Counted from the first letter of the stretch, positions 22,118 through 32,749 are shown. The stretch: 64,000 nucleotides of DNA from Ascarosepion bandense (GCA_037127315.1 JBBBDQ010001275.1:553501-617500), one strand, 5' to 3'. Notes: generated by a model not told the origin, from the sequence alone. Translations and numbers: made by a program.

Positions 22118-22505
22118 CCAATCAGTTACGTGCCATACGTGGCTATGCTTGGGTGATCATCTCTTAAAAGAGACATAACTGACTAAACAGAAGATTTTTC
22201 CCATAGTAGATTACTATTACTTTTTGTGGTAGACTGGTCACCAATCAAGGCTATAGAACACAATCTGTCCTGTTATTTAATCCTTTTATCCATACTAGTC
22301 AGTTAAGTGCTATACGTGATACACACTTAAGCAGTCGTATCCACAGCCGAATGCCATTACTTTCTGTAGTAGACTGGTCTCCAAACAAGGCTATAGAACG
22401 CAATCTGTTCTGCTATTTAACGCATAGCTGGAGGGAGAAGTGACAGATTATTATCTTTCTGGAGAGTATTTGCACCGCAGTAAATGCAATGAATTCAACT
22501 GCACT
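22118..22505 (-). repeat. Two tRNA-type SINE copies in tandem
   Basis: Reverse copies at about 22118-22291 and 22300-22505. Both have GTAGACTGGTC(A/T)CCAA, AAGGCTATAGAAC and CAATCTGT(C/T)CTG. The second continues through CATAGCTGGAGGGAGAAG to ATTCAACTGCACTT. They match the full copies at 46563 and 61316. Confidence 0.75.
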
Positions 22506-22700
22506 TAGAGCAACAGAATACAGGAAAATGTGGAGAGCCACGATTCACTCAAGTTCTGAAAGGACATGGCAGGTTAAATAATTCAAATAGTGGGGTGTAA
22601 AGGTCAAACATTAAGCATAAAAGAACACAAGAAATTGAGGAGAGCCATATTCACTCAAGCATTGAAGTGTCATAATCCTTAAAAGAAAAAGAGATCACTG
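22506..22700 (+). mobile_element. More RTE ORF-end fragments
   Basis: AAAATGTGGAGAGCCACGAT (22530) and AATTGAGGAGAGCCATATTC (22633) repeat the RTE terminal block with intervening A-rich tails. Confidence 0.5.
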
Positions 22701-23429
22701 ATTAAAAAAATTGAGCAGTGACTTGCCCCACCCATTTAAAGGGAATAAAGGACATATTAACAAGAATGAATTGTTTTTATTCTACAGGAATTATTACCCA
22801 TTGGACTTTAATCAATTCTTTATTTTATATATGTCGAATCAAAGTGGACTTCTTTTGGGTAACTAAATATTAAAAAATCCGATAAAATCACAATTGATAG
22901 ATAAACAGAAGTATAATCTGATTAAAACTTGTAAAAGAATGTGTTCATCTTTTCTATATCAATGTCTACTTTGTCTTTTAATGTCTGATAAGAGGCAAAA
23001 TAAACTCCTCACCGTGCTCAGAGAATTCAATTATCCTGACATCAGAAACAAAATAATTATGATGAAGAAAGGAAATAACAAAAAGAAACGACATTTTTTT
23101 TTATTTTATTTCATTTCATGAGATTTGATTCTTAATTAAAACAAATTATTAACACATTTAATTACATAAAGCCACAAGGTATTAAAGTTTAATCAAGATT
23201 TTCTTTCTAATTAAAATCTGTTAATTAGTATGCAATAATACTAAAAATATTTGTGCTAATATTTATTTCATCTCCATATTATAGACACTGCATCCACACA
23301 CTTGTTCATTCTTCATGAATCTAACTTATGTCTACCAATACGTAAAAGTAAATGAAATAATACTAATTCCAAATAATATTCTAAATATTTCATTAAGAAA
23401 ATATTTTAATAAAAATAAGGTTATAAATA
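22701..23429. other. AT-rich, no recognisable feature
   Basis: Includes a 75-codon frame at 22894-23121 with no domain and a possible poly-T or poly-A. Nothing else could be assigned. Confidence 0.55.
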
Positions 23430-23760
23430 ATACATCATTCTTCTTCTATGTGCCCTGTCCTTTCAGAACGTAGGCGATCATGGCCTTCCACATCTTCCTA
23501 TCCCTGGTGATTCTTAAAATGCTTTTCTCCTCTTACTCCACCCAAACTCCGCTCCACCAACCACTTGCTCAAGCCCATCTAGTATGTTACACACTAGTTC
23601 CCCCTGTCTCTCTTTCTTCTTTATCTGACCTGTGAGTATTAGATTCTCCAAGTCTTCATTCCTCGTTGCATGATGTAAAAACTTCAGCTGTCTTTTCCTG
23701 ATGCTAACTATCAGTTTCCTTTTCGTGACTATCCTTTTCAAAACCTCATCATTGCTAACA
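23430..23760 (-). mobile_element. RTE-type LINE C-terminus
   Basis: The minus frame at 23514-23741 reads SIRKRQLKFLHHATRNEDLE then NLILTGQIKKKERQG, a known RTE-like C-terminal block (RKRQL-FLGH-R-EGLENL). It continues in another frame as RKMWKAMIAYVLKGQGT and a stop near 23450. A frameshift separates the two parts and the RT domain is absent. Confidence 0.8.
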
Positions 23761-24187
23761 TGCTCGATTCATGGTATCTGCAGCAATAATATAGAAGAAT
23801 ATATTATATATAAAATTATATTATATAATAATATATAATAAATACAAATAAATGAAATAATAACAACTTCTACCTTCAATTAAAGATTCTAACTGCAAAA
23901 TATATTACAACCGAACTGTTTTGTCAACCTTTAATAAAAAACCTGACAACTGCATGAATACATCTTTGCTACATTTTCAATGATTTAATTGAACATTTCA
24001 GTCACACTAATATTAACTCAGACTGCCAACTAACAAACACACACATTCATATACTTTATCATCCAAACAATTTCTCACACATATATTCAAAAACTTGTCC
24101 ATCATTTTAATAGACATGATATGTATTAATGTGCTTACATACATGCTAACAAACAACCGGTTCCATACATACGATATGCATAAGAAG
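23761..24187. other. AT-rich spacer
   Basis: TATA-rich sequence around 23800-23840 and short frames only. Confidence 0.55.
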
Positions 24188-24323
24188 TATCTTAACAATC
24201 CAGTATACTGTCTTTCTGTAAAAATTTTTCATAAGCTTGATCTTCAAAGAAGCGTTAACAAAAGTGAAACATGTTAGACTGACATGTTTCCTAGCTTGTT
24301 TTTACTTTATTCAATCCTACACT

Positions 24324-24401
<78 letters not shown>

Positions 24402-24539
24402 ATAGAATAAAGTAAAAACAAGCTAGGAAACATGTCAGTCTAACATGTTTCACTTTTATTCACGCTTCTTTGAAGATCAAGCTTATGAAAAATTTTTACA
24501 GAAAGACAGTATACTGGATTGTTAAGATATGTTAGATAT
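24188..24539. mobile_element. Penelope-type ends as an inverted repeat
   Basis: The arm 24188-24321 is an almost perfect reverse complement of 24398-24539. The middle is (CA)n(TA)n(TG)n, itself palindromic. The arms carry AGTGAAACATGTTAGACTGA and TTCAAAGAAGCGT, similar to the Penelope-like end at 50819-50920 (AACATGTTTCCCTTTTATTA). It probably represents two inverted pLTRs with the internal region lost. Confidence 0.65.
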
Positions 24540-24756
24540 ATATATACACATACACACACATATACACAAGTTCATAATATGCACATGATGATTGCATAGT
24601 GCATGAAACTGTGAGTTGTGTTATAGATTGTGGATATGTATATTTATTAATAAATACTTAATAGCTCTGTTAGATTATACCGAGCACTGTTTTATTAACA
24701 CCAAAAAGATATTTATATATTTGTGTGTATATGTATATTTATTGATGTATTATATA

Positions 24757-25260
24757 CTAGCAGTATAGCCCAGCGTTGCTCGGATGTAATGAAAGTTTTA
24801 AAACTAATCCATGGTCCTGGAGCTCAGACTCAGCCTAAAGAATATGTGTGTGAAGTTTGGTAAGAATTGGATAAAAATTATGGATTTATATAATGGACAT
24901 ACAGAAAGATAAACAAACACACACACACAAACATCTTGCCTTTTATATATATATATATTATTGATTTTCTGCACTATTGTAAGAACTGCAACCTTGAAAC
25001 TTCTGAATATCGTTTCTTATGTCTTTGTCTATGAGTGTATCAAATTTGATTAAAATCGGATCACTCCTTCTATAACCTGATTTTTTCGATTATAGATTTT
25101 CGATATTTATCGGGGGTACCTTGACACAAAACCTTGCTAAGAACACTTGCAGATGCTTATAGTACCACTGTGTAAATTTTCAAGAAAATCGTTTCAACCG
25201 TTTCAGAGTCTATAGGTAACAGATACACACACAAAGTTTCATTTATAAATAACTTTAGAC
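24757..25260 (+). repeat. Dispersed repeat, GCGTTGCTCGG family
   Basis: It starts CTAGCAGTATAGCCCAGCGT and ends near AAGTTTCATTTATAAATAAC after GTCTATAGGTAACAGATACA. Other copies are at 27797, 32381, 38802 and 49181. The TTTCAGAGTC-TATAGGTAAC region followed by ACACAC is typical of RTE-like LINE 3' UTRs in invertebrates, though I see no coding part. A middle section is deleted relative to 49181-49890. Confidence 0.75.
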
Positions 25261-25263
<3 letters not shown>

Positions 25264-25304
<41 letters not shown>

Positions 25305-25450
25305 ACAATATATATTTTCATATATCATGAAAAATATTGGGGAAAAATGTATGACAAAATCAAAAAAGTTTCCTTCTGACATGTTTCATCCTTGAGTCAA
25401 ACTTTATTGCTATGTTGATGCAGCTACACATGCACATGATTTTTCCCCAA
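25264..25450. mobile_element. (TA)n plus Penelope-like end
   Basis: A (TA)n tract (to about 25298) leads into GAAATAACAATATATATTTT and TCTGACATGTTTCATCCTTG. The GACATGTTTCATCC block resembles the GAAACATGT-containing ends at 24400-24470. Only the terminal part is present. Confidence 0.45.
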
Positions 25451-26110
25451 TTTTGTTCCATTTACATATATTAGAGGAACCTGTGGAATTTCCACAAAAG
25501 GATAATTATGATTTCCTGGAAGAATTTTACTTTGTCATACTACAAATGATAGTAATGTCTTCAAACATAAAGGTATTGGATAATAAAATACTGATAACAC
25601 AGAGTGTAATTTTATTAAAATATCTATAAAAGTAATGTCCATAGAAGCTACTTTACTGTAATCTTATATTAAGCGGTGTATGCACAGACCATAACCAAAA
25701 TACTGTACGCTATTTTGTGAGAGATTTTGAAAGAGAAAATGTTTTTTTTATTACTGAAAAATCTTGGCTCCTGTGTCTATCGTAAACAGAAAAGACCAAC
25801 TGAGTAATGGCCAAGAGTGTAGAGGCCAGAAATTTCATGACAACAAACCTACCTATTTTTACTATATTTTACAGTACATACACATAAATACTGCAACAAC
25901 CACCAGCTTTAGCAGCTACTGATACAGTCATGCTACCAACTCTCTCCTCTTACTCTCTCATTTTTTACTACCCTTCCATTTGGTAAAGGTGAGAAAAAGG
26001 CTGAGGAGAGTAAAAAGATAGAGGGGAAGGAAAGGCTTGTGTAGAGAGTAAGTGTGTAACAGACAGCAGAACTAAATAACTAACTAAGGAAGGACCAAGC
26101 AGAATTATTG
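25451..26110. other. No recognisable feature
   Basis: AT-rich, with short frames only and no repeat matched within the window. Confidence 0.5.
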
Positions 26111-26112
26111 TA

Positions 26113-26152
<40 letters not shown>

Positions 26153-26156
<4 letters not shown>

Positions 26157-26366
26157 GGTGGCAGTAAAGTCACTATACAGTTACTTATAATAAAAAAGCA
26201 AATTAGAATTAAAATAATTAATAATTACTTTTATAGTATTTACGATTGCATTATATTGTTATAAATCAGAATTAACTAAAACCATTTTAATAATAAATTT
26301 GTAAACTGGTGATTACATGCTTCATCTTAATTGTTATTCTAAGTAACTGTTTAGTGACTATATATA
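26153..26366. mobile_element. mariner-like MITE, about 210 bp
   Basis: The left end ACAGGGTGGCAGTAAAGTCA then CTATACAGTTACTTATAATA pairs with the right end TTATTCTAAGTAACTGTTTA then GTGACTATA. Terminal repeats of about 26 bp match well and the flanks are TA-rich, as expected for TA-targeting Tc1/mariner elements. The interior has no open frame. The family is inferred from the ends. Confidence 0.65.
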
Positions 26367-26406
26367 TGTAAAAATATACTCAGTTTTAATCCGAGATTAT
26401 GGACAG

Positions 26407-27697
26407 TATGGTTAAATAAAATAAAGACAAAAGGAAAACTCTATTTTAAATCACCTACGTGTTTCATCCATGATGGACTTTTTCAAGGCAGAAAGACGAA
26501 ATGAGCTTTATTCTAAATTACATATCTATAAACAAAATTAGTGTTGGTAACCACAAATACGCTCACAAATCATTTCAAAAAAATTAACGGAATATTTCAG
26601 TTTTTAGAATTTTTTCATGTGTAATTGCAAAGTCACGTGACGTTAAGATGAAGGGAATTTATTAGTTTTTTTCGAAAGTTGTCCATTCTGTGTGTTTAGT
26701 ATGTTCCAGAACTCCCCCACGTGCAGTGCAAAAGCACGAGATTTTAGAATGAAGAAAGAAAATCAACCGTTTTCTTTGAAATTCCCACCATACATTTTAG
26801 TTTGTTTCAATATAGTTTCCACAAGCAATGGTGAGATTGGGAAAAATCCGGGGTGCAAATTGATGTTTTGGTAGGATTGGATAGCGGCACTCTCGAGAAT
26901 CTTCCTTCTGAATAAATTGTTCACTCTTTTTATTGGTGTGGCATTTTTTAAATCGAAATTGTGGTTGAATTTATTTCTATGAATCACTAATGCATTGGTT
27001 AGATTATTATTAGTGATGTCTCTTTTGTGTTCATATATACGTTTTTTTAGATTTCTACTTGTTTCTCCGATGTAGATGGAGGAACAGTCCTGGCAATTTA
27101 TTCGGTATACACCTGCTTGTTTGTCATTTTGATTTCTGTTATTTTTAGATCTCACAATGTCCATAATAGTTTTCGAGGTAGTTGTTACTATGTGTGTGTT
27201 TTTTTATATGAGATAAATTGTTTTGGATATTGGATGCAATGGAGTTGGTTGGTAGTATGATGTATTTGTTATTGTTTAGATTATTATTGTTAACAGTGTT
27301 TCTTTTGTTGTGGTTGTATAAATTATGTGCCTTTCTTTTTGCATTTTGAATGAAATGATATGGGTAATGTAAATTTCTAAATGTGCTTTCTATGTATTTT
27401 TCTTCTTTTGTTAAATATTGGGGGCTACATATTCTTAGTGCTCTTAAAAAGAAACCTATAATAATACCAGATTTTATTTTGGAAGAGTGGCTGGAGTAGA
27501 AAATGAAATATTCCGTTAATTTTTTTGAAATGATTTGTGAGTGTATTTGTGGTTACCAACACTAATTTTGTTTATAGATACGTAATTTAGAATAAAGCTC
27601 ATTTCATCTTTCTGCCTTGAAAAAGTCCATCACGGACGAAACACGTAGGCGATTTAAAATACAGTTTTCCTCTTGTCTTTATTTTATTTAACCATAC
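26407..27697 (-). mobile_element. Penelope-like element with GIY-YIG domain
   Basis: Inverted repeats of about 190 bp (26407-26598 and 27504-27697) flank a minus-strand coding remnant. Upstream residues include IIIGFFLRALRICSPQYLT (27420-27480), the RT-thumb region of Penelope-like elements. After a frameshift, a 133-codon frame (26763-27164) carries GVYRINC, YIGETSRNLKKRIYEHK and a trailing Glu in KILESA. GIY and YIG appear here as GVY and YIG. The RT catalytic part is missing, so it is 5'-truncated. Inverted pLTRs are known for this class. Confidence 0.85.
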
Positions 27698-27699
27698 AT

Positions 27700-27796
27700 A
27701 TATATATATAGTTAAATAAAAAAAACAAGAGGCAAACTATATTTTCTTGCCTGCACATCTAGTCTTGTGATAGACTTTAACAAGGCAAAAAATGAA
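27700..27796. mobile_element. Further Penelope-like end
   Basis: GTTAAATAAAAAAAACAAGA, then GTCTTGTGATAGACTTTAAC and AAGGCAAAAAATGAA, resemble the pLTR wording at 27600-27695 (CTTGAAAAAGTCC) in diverged form. It follows a short (TA)n. Confidence 0.4.
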
Positions 27797-27976
27797 TTAT
27801 TGATTTTCAGTATTTATTGGGGGTACCTCGACACAAAACCTAGCTAAGAACACTCGCAGACACTTATAGTACAAATGTGTAAATTTTCAAGAAAATTGGT
27901 TCAGCCATTTCGGAGTCTATAGGTAACGGATACACAGACACACAGACAAAGTTCCATTTATAAAGAAGTTTAGATG
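27797..27976 (+). repeat. Partial GCGTTGCTCGG-family repeat (3' half)
   Basis: Begins at GATTTTCAGTATTTATTGGG and ends TTCCATTTATAAAGAAG, matching the final 180 bp of the copies at 38802 and 49181. The 5' half is absent. Confidence 0.75.
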
Positions 27977-29125
27977 ACCATCCGCCCATACATTGAATAG
28001 TGCTGCCATATCTGGTCGTGTGCTCCTGCTATTCATCTCAAGGTTCTCGTCAGAATCCATCTTGCACATATATAAATATACCATTCAACCGTGCATTGAA
28101 TATTGTTGCCATATCTGGTCGGGTGCTCCTGCTATTCATCTAGGTGTCCTTGACAAAATCCAATGGAGAATCTGTAATGTGATAGATCCCAACTTGGCAG
28201 CTCAGATACAGTCACTTTTCTGTGGCTTCCCTGTGTCTCTTCCATAAATACTTTCATGGATTCTGCTCTGATGAACTTAGCTAAATGGTGCGCCCTATAT
28301 ATAAATTTACTCGAGCCACAAGATTGGCAACTAGGTCCCACCCTTTTACTGTCATACTAATAAAATGTAAATGCAAATTCTACTCCAGCTGCTTCTTTTC
28401 TCGCACTCCCCGTCTGTGGAATTCCTTTACGTTTACTTGCTTCCCCAACAGCTACAATCTTCAAGAATTCAAATGTAAAGTCAATAGTCATCTCCAATCT
28501 CACTAACCTGCATCCTCTCTCTCATACTCTTTTCTCCATCCACTCCACTCTCATCAGTATTCTCATCCTTCTCTTACCCACTTCCTGACACCCCCTATAA
28601 CCTGTCACTCTTTCTCATAACTTTCTCTCATGCTCTTTTCTCCGTCCACTCCACTGTCATCAGTATTCTCATCCTTCTCTTACCCACTTCCTGACACCCC
28701 CTATAACCTGTCACTCTTTCTCATAACTTTCTCTCATGCTCCTTTCTCCATCCACTCCACTCTCATCAGTATTCTCATCCTTCTCTTACCCACTTCCTGA
28801 CACCCCCTATAACCTGTCACTCTTTCTCATAACTTTCTCTCATGCTCCTTTCTCCGTCCACTCCACTCTCATCAGTATTCTCATCCTTCTCTTACCCACT
28901 TCCTGACACCCCCTATAACCTGTCACTCTTTCTCATAACTTTCTCTCATGCTCCTTTCTCAGTCCACTCCACTCTCATCAGTATTCTCATCCTTCTCTTA
29001 CCCACTTCCTGACACCCCCTATAACCTGTCACTCTTTCTCATAACTTTACTCTTATGTAACCCCCTGCAAAACAGTGGCAGTAAAATGCCTTGCTTAGGG
29101 CAATATGATTATAAAAAAAAAAAAA
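27977..29125 (+). mobile_element. LINE C-terminal end with amplified 3' UTR
   Basis: The block for YKYTIQPCIEYCCHIWSGAP then AIHLGVLDKIQWRICNVIDP (to 28190) is preceded by a partial extra copy of the same block (27977-28060). The junction reads TTCTCGTCAGAATCCATC. A frame at 28285-28506 has TRATRLATRSHPFTV and FFSRTPRLWNSFTF. It ends CAGTGGCAGTAAAATGCC then poly-A near 29120. It has frameshifts and no RT domain. Confidence 0.8.
28515..29044 (+). repeat. 106 bp tandem array, five copies
   Basis: Starts fall at 28515, 28621, 28727, 28833 and 28939, exactly 106 bp apart. The unit is LINE 3' UTR (CTTTCTCTCATGCTCCTTTC to CACTCTTTCTCATAA). Copies differ at very few bases, so the expansion is recent relative to the LINE. 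Confidence 0.95.
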
Positions 29126-29129
29126 AGTT

Positions 29130-29620
29130 CTCACCTCACAGCAAGTCAAAGATGGCATGAAGATGAGATGATAAGTTTATGAAAAAAGAAGTTTGTAGGC
29201 ATCATAAAAATTGTTTTATATAACAATTTAACAAAATGTGTTTTTAGTTTGGTTTCAAAAATGTTGTGTGACTTAAACAAAAATATTAACTTAATATTTT
29301 TTTTAAAGAGTTTTATAATTTGAGAAAGGTTCAAAATGTTTTATCATCAGACATTGTAAATGTTTTTATTTCCAGTTAAGAATTAGATTATATTAAGCAA
29401 TAATAGGCAGTCCGACCAGAAATAATCATTTTTTTTCATTTCTGATGTTAGATTAGTAATCCAGATGATGAATAATAAAAAATAAATTCTTCTAAAAAGA
29501 ATAGGAGATCCAGTTTTCTACACAAAATCATTTGAAGTAAATTGATCAAAGCAGGCAAACAAAATGATGGAAAGTTATTTCTTAAAATTACTTCTTTTTC
29601 TTTTATAAATTTCATAATCT
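29130..29620. other. No recognisable feature
   Basis: AT-rich with short frames. The LINE poly-A precedes it and a SINE head follows at 29625. Confidence 0.55.
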
Positions 29621-29624
29621 CAAA

Positions 29625-30090
29625 TGTGTGTTGTGCAGTGGATATCACCTCGGAAAGAGAAATTGGAGAGGTGAGTTCAAATTCCAGTTGAATTTATTCC
29701 ATTTCTTTATGCACAAATAACTTTGAAAAAATATTAATTTATCTCTTCCCTGGGTCAAACAAGAGGACAGATTCACTTCTATCACATTGGCTGTCAACCA
29801 GTTTACTTCAGAAATAATGGAAAACTAATGCAGAAAAAACTTCTGCCCAGTCAGTCATGTCTCTTTCAAGACATGATCACCCAGTCGTGTGTCACGTATA
29901 GTACTTAACTGACAGTGAATCAGAGAGCCGAGTTCAAATTCCAGTTGAAAGTCGTTGCAGTCTCTTACACACAAATACCCTTGGGTAATGTATTAATTCA
30001 TCTCTTCCCTCTATTTATGGGTCAAATAACAGGACATATTGGGTTCTATAGCCTTGGTTGTCAACCAATCTACTGCAGAAAATAATGACA
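29625..30090 (+). repeat. Two tRNA-type SINEs in tandem
   Basis: The first copy (29625-29913) begins TGTTGTGCAGTGGATATCAC (A box) with AGTTCAAATTCC (B box), and ends GTCAGTCATGTCTCTTTC-AAGACATGATC then CACGTATAGTACTTAACTGA. The second (29914-30090) lacks the A-box region and resumes at GAATCAGAGAGCCGAG. Head-to-tail joining suggests either insertion into a preferred site or a dimer. Confidence 0.8.
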
Positions 30091-30120
30091 TTATGGAAAA
30101 GAAGTGTCAACACCGACACA

Positions 30121-30594
30121 TGTGGTGGTAGAATGCTCAACACCAGGAAACAATATTATAAGAATAGATTATTCCATTGGGGATCATGTGACCATGATAA
30201 TAACCTATATTAAGCACCAGACAAAAGTTTGGGCAGATCAATCAAGGGAGGCAACTGGATTACACCTGGCAGCAGTAGTCGTACTAGTTACAGCTCAGTA
30301 GTTCAGTGTTGTCAATGTGATATGAGTATTTTAGTCCTTGATTTCTCAGGACTCCCCCGAAGAGAGGATACTACATATTATCAGGAGGAATTTCTTCATG
30401 GAGTACTATTCATGAGATACGTGAGCAACTATCTTAAAATAGCAAGATACTAGAATATCATCTCGTAGTAGTAACTATGACTGAAACTGAATTAATATAC
30501 AAAAACCCAAGACAATACAACCATGTGATACCACAACACATCAGTAAAATATAGGTCACAACAATAACCAACTTCCTTGGTTATTGTTGTCACA
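30121..30594 (+). mobile_element. Probable LTR of a Ty3/gypsy element
   Basis: It starts TGTGGTGGTAG and ends TTATTGTTGTCACA, followed by TTTGGCAACAAGAATTTCAC, which fits the TTGGCGAC-type sequence usually found just inside gypsy LTRs. A 14 bp perfect hairpin (ACAACAATAACCAA) lies at the 3' end. Boundaries are inferred; no second LTR is present. Confidence 0.55.
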
Positions 30595-31890
30595 TTTGGC
30601 AACAAGAATTTCACGTTCACATGAAAAAAAAAATATTTTTCTCTCACCAATACAACATTAGTGAAGAGGGTTTTGGACTTACATGGAGAAAAAAATATAT
30701 TTTTCTCTCGTCAATACAACATTAATGACAAGGATTTGGAACCAGGTGGAAGAAAAAGAAAAAAAATCTTTCCTCTCTCTCATGGACATTACTACAGTTT
30801 AGTGACAAAATTCAGGTAAACAAAAAAAATAAATAAATAAATAAAACCATACTTACTACCGGAACGATTATTACAATATTTATCAAAATAGTAAGCTACA
30901 ATGTAGGAATTAAAATCTTTTATGCTTTATAAATGCTGGATATTTGGCGACAACATTTGGATTCGCACAAAAATAGTATAATGACTACCGGAACTATTAT
31001 TACAATATTTACTAGAATAGTAAGCTACAATGTAGGAATTAAAAACTATGATACAAATGCTGGAATTGCAGAAACAACAACAAGAACTGCAATGAAAATT
31101 TTAGAAGGACTATTTTGAACAATATAAAAAACAAGAAATACATTTACAAGAGCAGAAGGACCAGCAAGAACAAAACTTTCAGTTGAAACAACAGCAAAAA
31201 AAAAAATGTTCTTTGACTTACTTTTGAAAAATAACACAGACAAAAATACAACAAACTTGTTTAATCCAGATATCACTGCAAACTCAATAAATGAATTCAA
31301 TTATGAAACAGAGAATGGTATAACCTTCAAAACATACTATAGAAGATATGAAGGAATCTTTGAGAAGGATTGTGCTCTTTGGAAAGATGAAAAAAGTCTA
31401 TCTACTACGAAAGTTGGCCCTAGGTAAACCTGACAAATGTATAAATTACATTCTGTCCAAACAGCCTGAAGAAATAAGCTTTAAAGAAACTATTAATATA
31501 CTACCGAATATTTTTGGTGAAAGAGCATTATTCAATGCAAGGTGGAATTGCCTGAATTTAGTAAAAAATGAAGATGATTTTACCACCTATGCAGGAACTG
31601 TAAATAAGTAAATAAAGAATGTGAAAAAATTTAAGCTTAACGAATTGGATCCAGATTCTTTTAAGTGCTTAATATTCATTCTTTTTTACATCAAGTGCGG
31701 AATAGAGGAGAGAGATAATTATAAAATACACAATGTCCAATCATCCAATGAAAAATATAAGCATTTTGAAACTCCTGGCAAAAAAGTAAGAAAATGAAAA
31801 ACCTTCCTCAATGTCAGTTAAAAAAATATGAGAAATTGTACTCAACACCTAATACTTGTTATGTATGTGAAAACACTTTAAATCTGATTT
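30595..31890 (+). pseudogene. Decayed Ty3/gypsy gag region
   Basis: After the LTR, the first 430 bp are untranslated or decayed. From 31050 a broken frame reads MLELQKQQQELQ (Gln-rich start), then TFKTYYRRYEGIF with a following C and W, KVYLLRKLALGKP, ETINILPNIFGERALF and NCLNLVKNEDDFTTYAGTVN. These match the capsid region of invertebrate gypsy Gag. Stops and frameshifts occur near 31118, 31430 and 31610. The zinc-knuckle area (CYVCENT, 31860) is interrupted by a poly-T/SINE insertion. No pol genes follow, so the element is dead. Confidence 0.75.
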
Positions 31891-31914
31891 TTCATTTTTT
31901 TTTTTTCTTTTTTT

Positions 31915-32275
31915 TAAAAATCATTTCACCACAAGCAAGGCGAAAATGCCACTGATGCGCAGGGGGCTACGTAAGAGTGAAAAGATTGGAAAAGAGAAAA
32001 ACCAGAAACCACATCCTAAACAGGAAACAAGGGATGAGCCTCTTCACCTGTTCAAGAGACGTGGGTGGGGGTGTGAACCGGGCGATAGTTTAGTCTATCT
32101 ACTCCAATTGAAAAATAAAAATAAAAAAAAGTGAAAAGATTGGAAAAGAGAAAGCCGGAAACCACATCCTAAACTGGGAACAAGGGATGAGTCTCTTCAC
32201 CTGTTCAATAGACGGTGGGTGGAGTGTGAACCGGGCAATAGTTTAGTCTATCTACTCCAATTCAGAAATAAGAAA
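31915..32275 (-). repeat. Two SINE-like copies with LINE-type tail
   Basis: Reverse copies at 31915-32110 and 32125-32275 share GAAACCACATCCTAAAC, GGATGAG(C/T)CTCTTCACCTG and TAGTTTAGTCTATCTACTCC. The left end of the first, ATTTCACCACAAGCAAGGCG then AAAATGCCACTGATG, is the reverse complement of the LINE 3' tail. A third copy is at 56635. They look non-autonomous and LINE-dependent. Confidence 0.75.
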
Positions 32276-32380
32276 TCTTACCAGTGCAGCAGAATAAACC
32301 ATATAAGTAGCTGCTGTAAATTTGTCAATAAAATAAATGCATTGAATAAAGTTGGGACATAAAAGAAAAAATCAGAAGAC

Positions 32381-32665
32381 TACTAGCAGTATAGTCCAGT
32401 GTTGCTCGGGTGTAATGAAAGCTTTAAAACTAATCCATGGACTCTTTGGACGTTGGCACAAAAGACTAAAAAGCAATAGTTGTTTCCAGTTAAAGCGAAA
32501 CCGTAGACTGAAAGAAAAATGAATGGATGTAAGTCAAATTTTGATTTCCTGGTATCGATATCAAATAAGTATTTTTTTCGTTGTAAACTGAATTTTGAAG
32601 GCTAAATAAGTCCTCTGAGTAAATGGTATCATGGCTGAGACTAAGAACTACAATTATACCTACAG
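32381..32665 (+). repeat. GCGTTGCTCGG-family repeat, 5' half
   Basis: Starts CTAGCAGTATAGTCCAGTGT and runs through GACGTTGGCACAAAAGACTA to ATGGCTGAGACTAAGAACTA. It matches the first 280 bp of 38802 and 49181. Confidence 0.8.
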
Positions 32666-32749
32666 TGAAAAGGAGTGCATAACCTCTCTAATGAGACGAT
32701 GTGAATAATTGGCAGCACAGGGACTAAGAGAGATAACAAAAAACTTAAT

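Noticed and set aside
26763..27164. Host GIY-YIG nuclease gene
   Set aside because: It lies between inverted pLTR-like repeats and follows a Penelope RT-thumb remnant, so it belongs to a retroelement.
28515..29044. CRISPR array
   Set aside because: Direct 106 bp units have no variable spacers and derive from a LINE 3' UTR in an animal genome.
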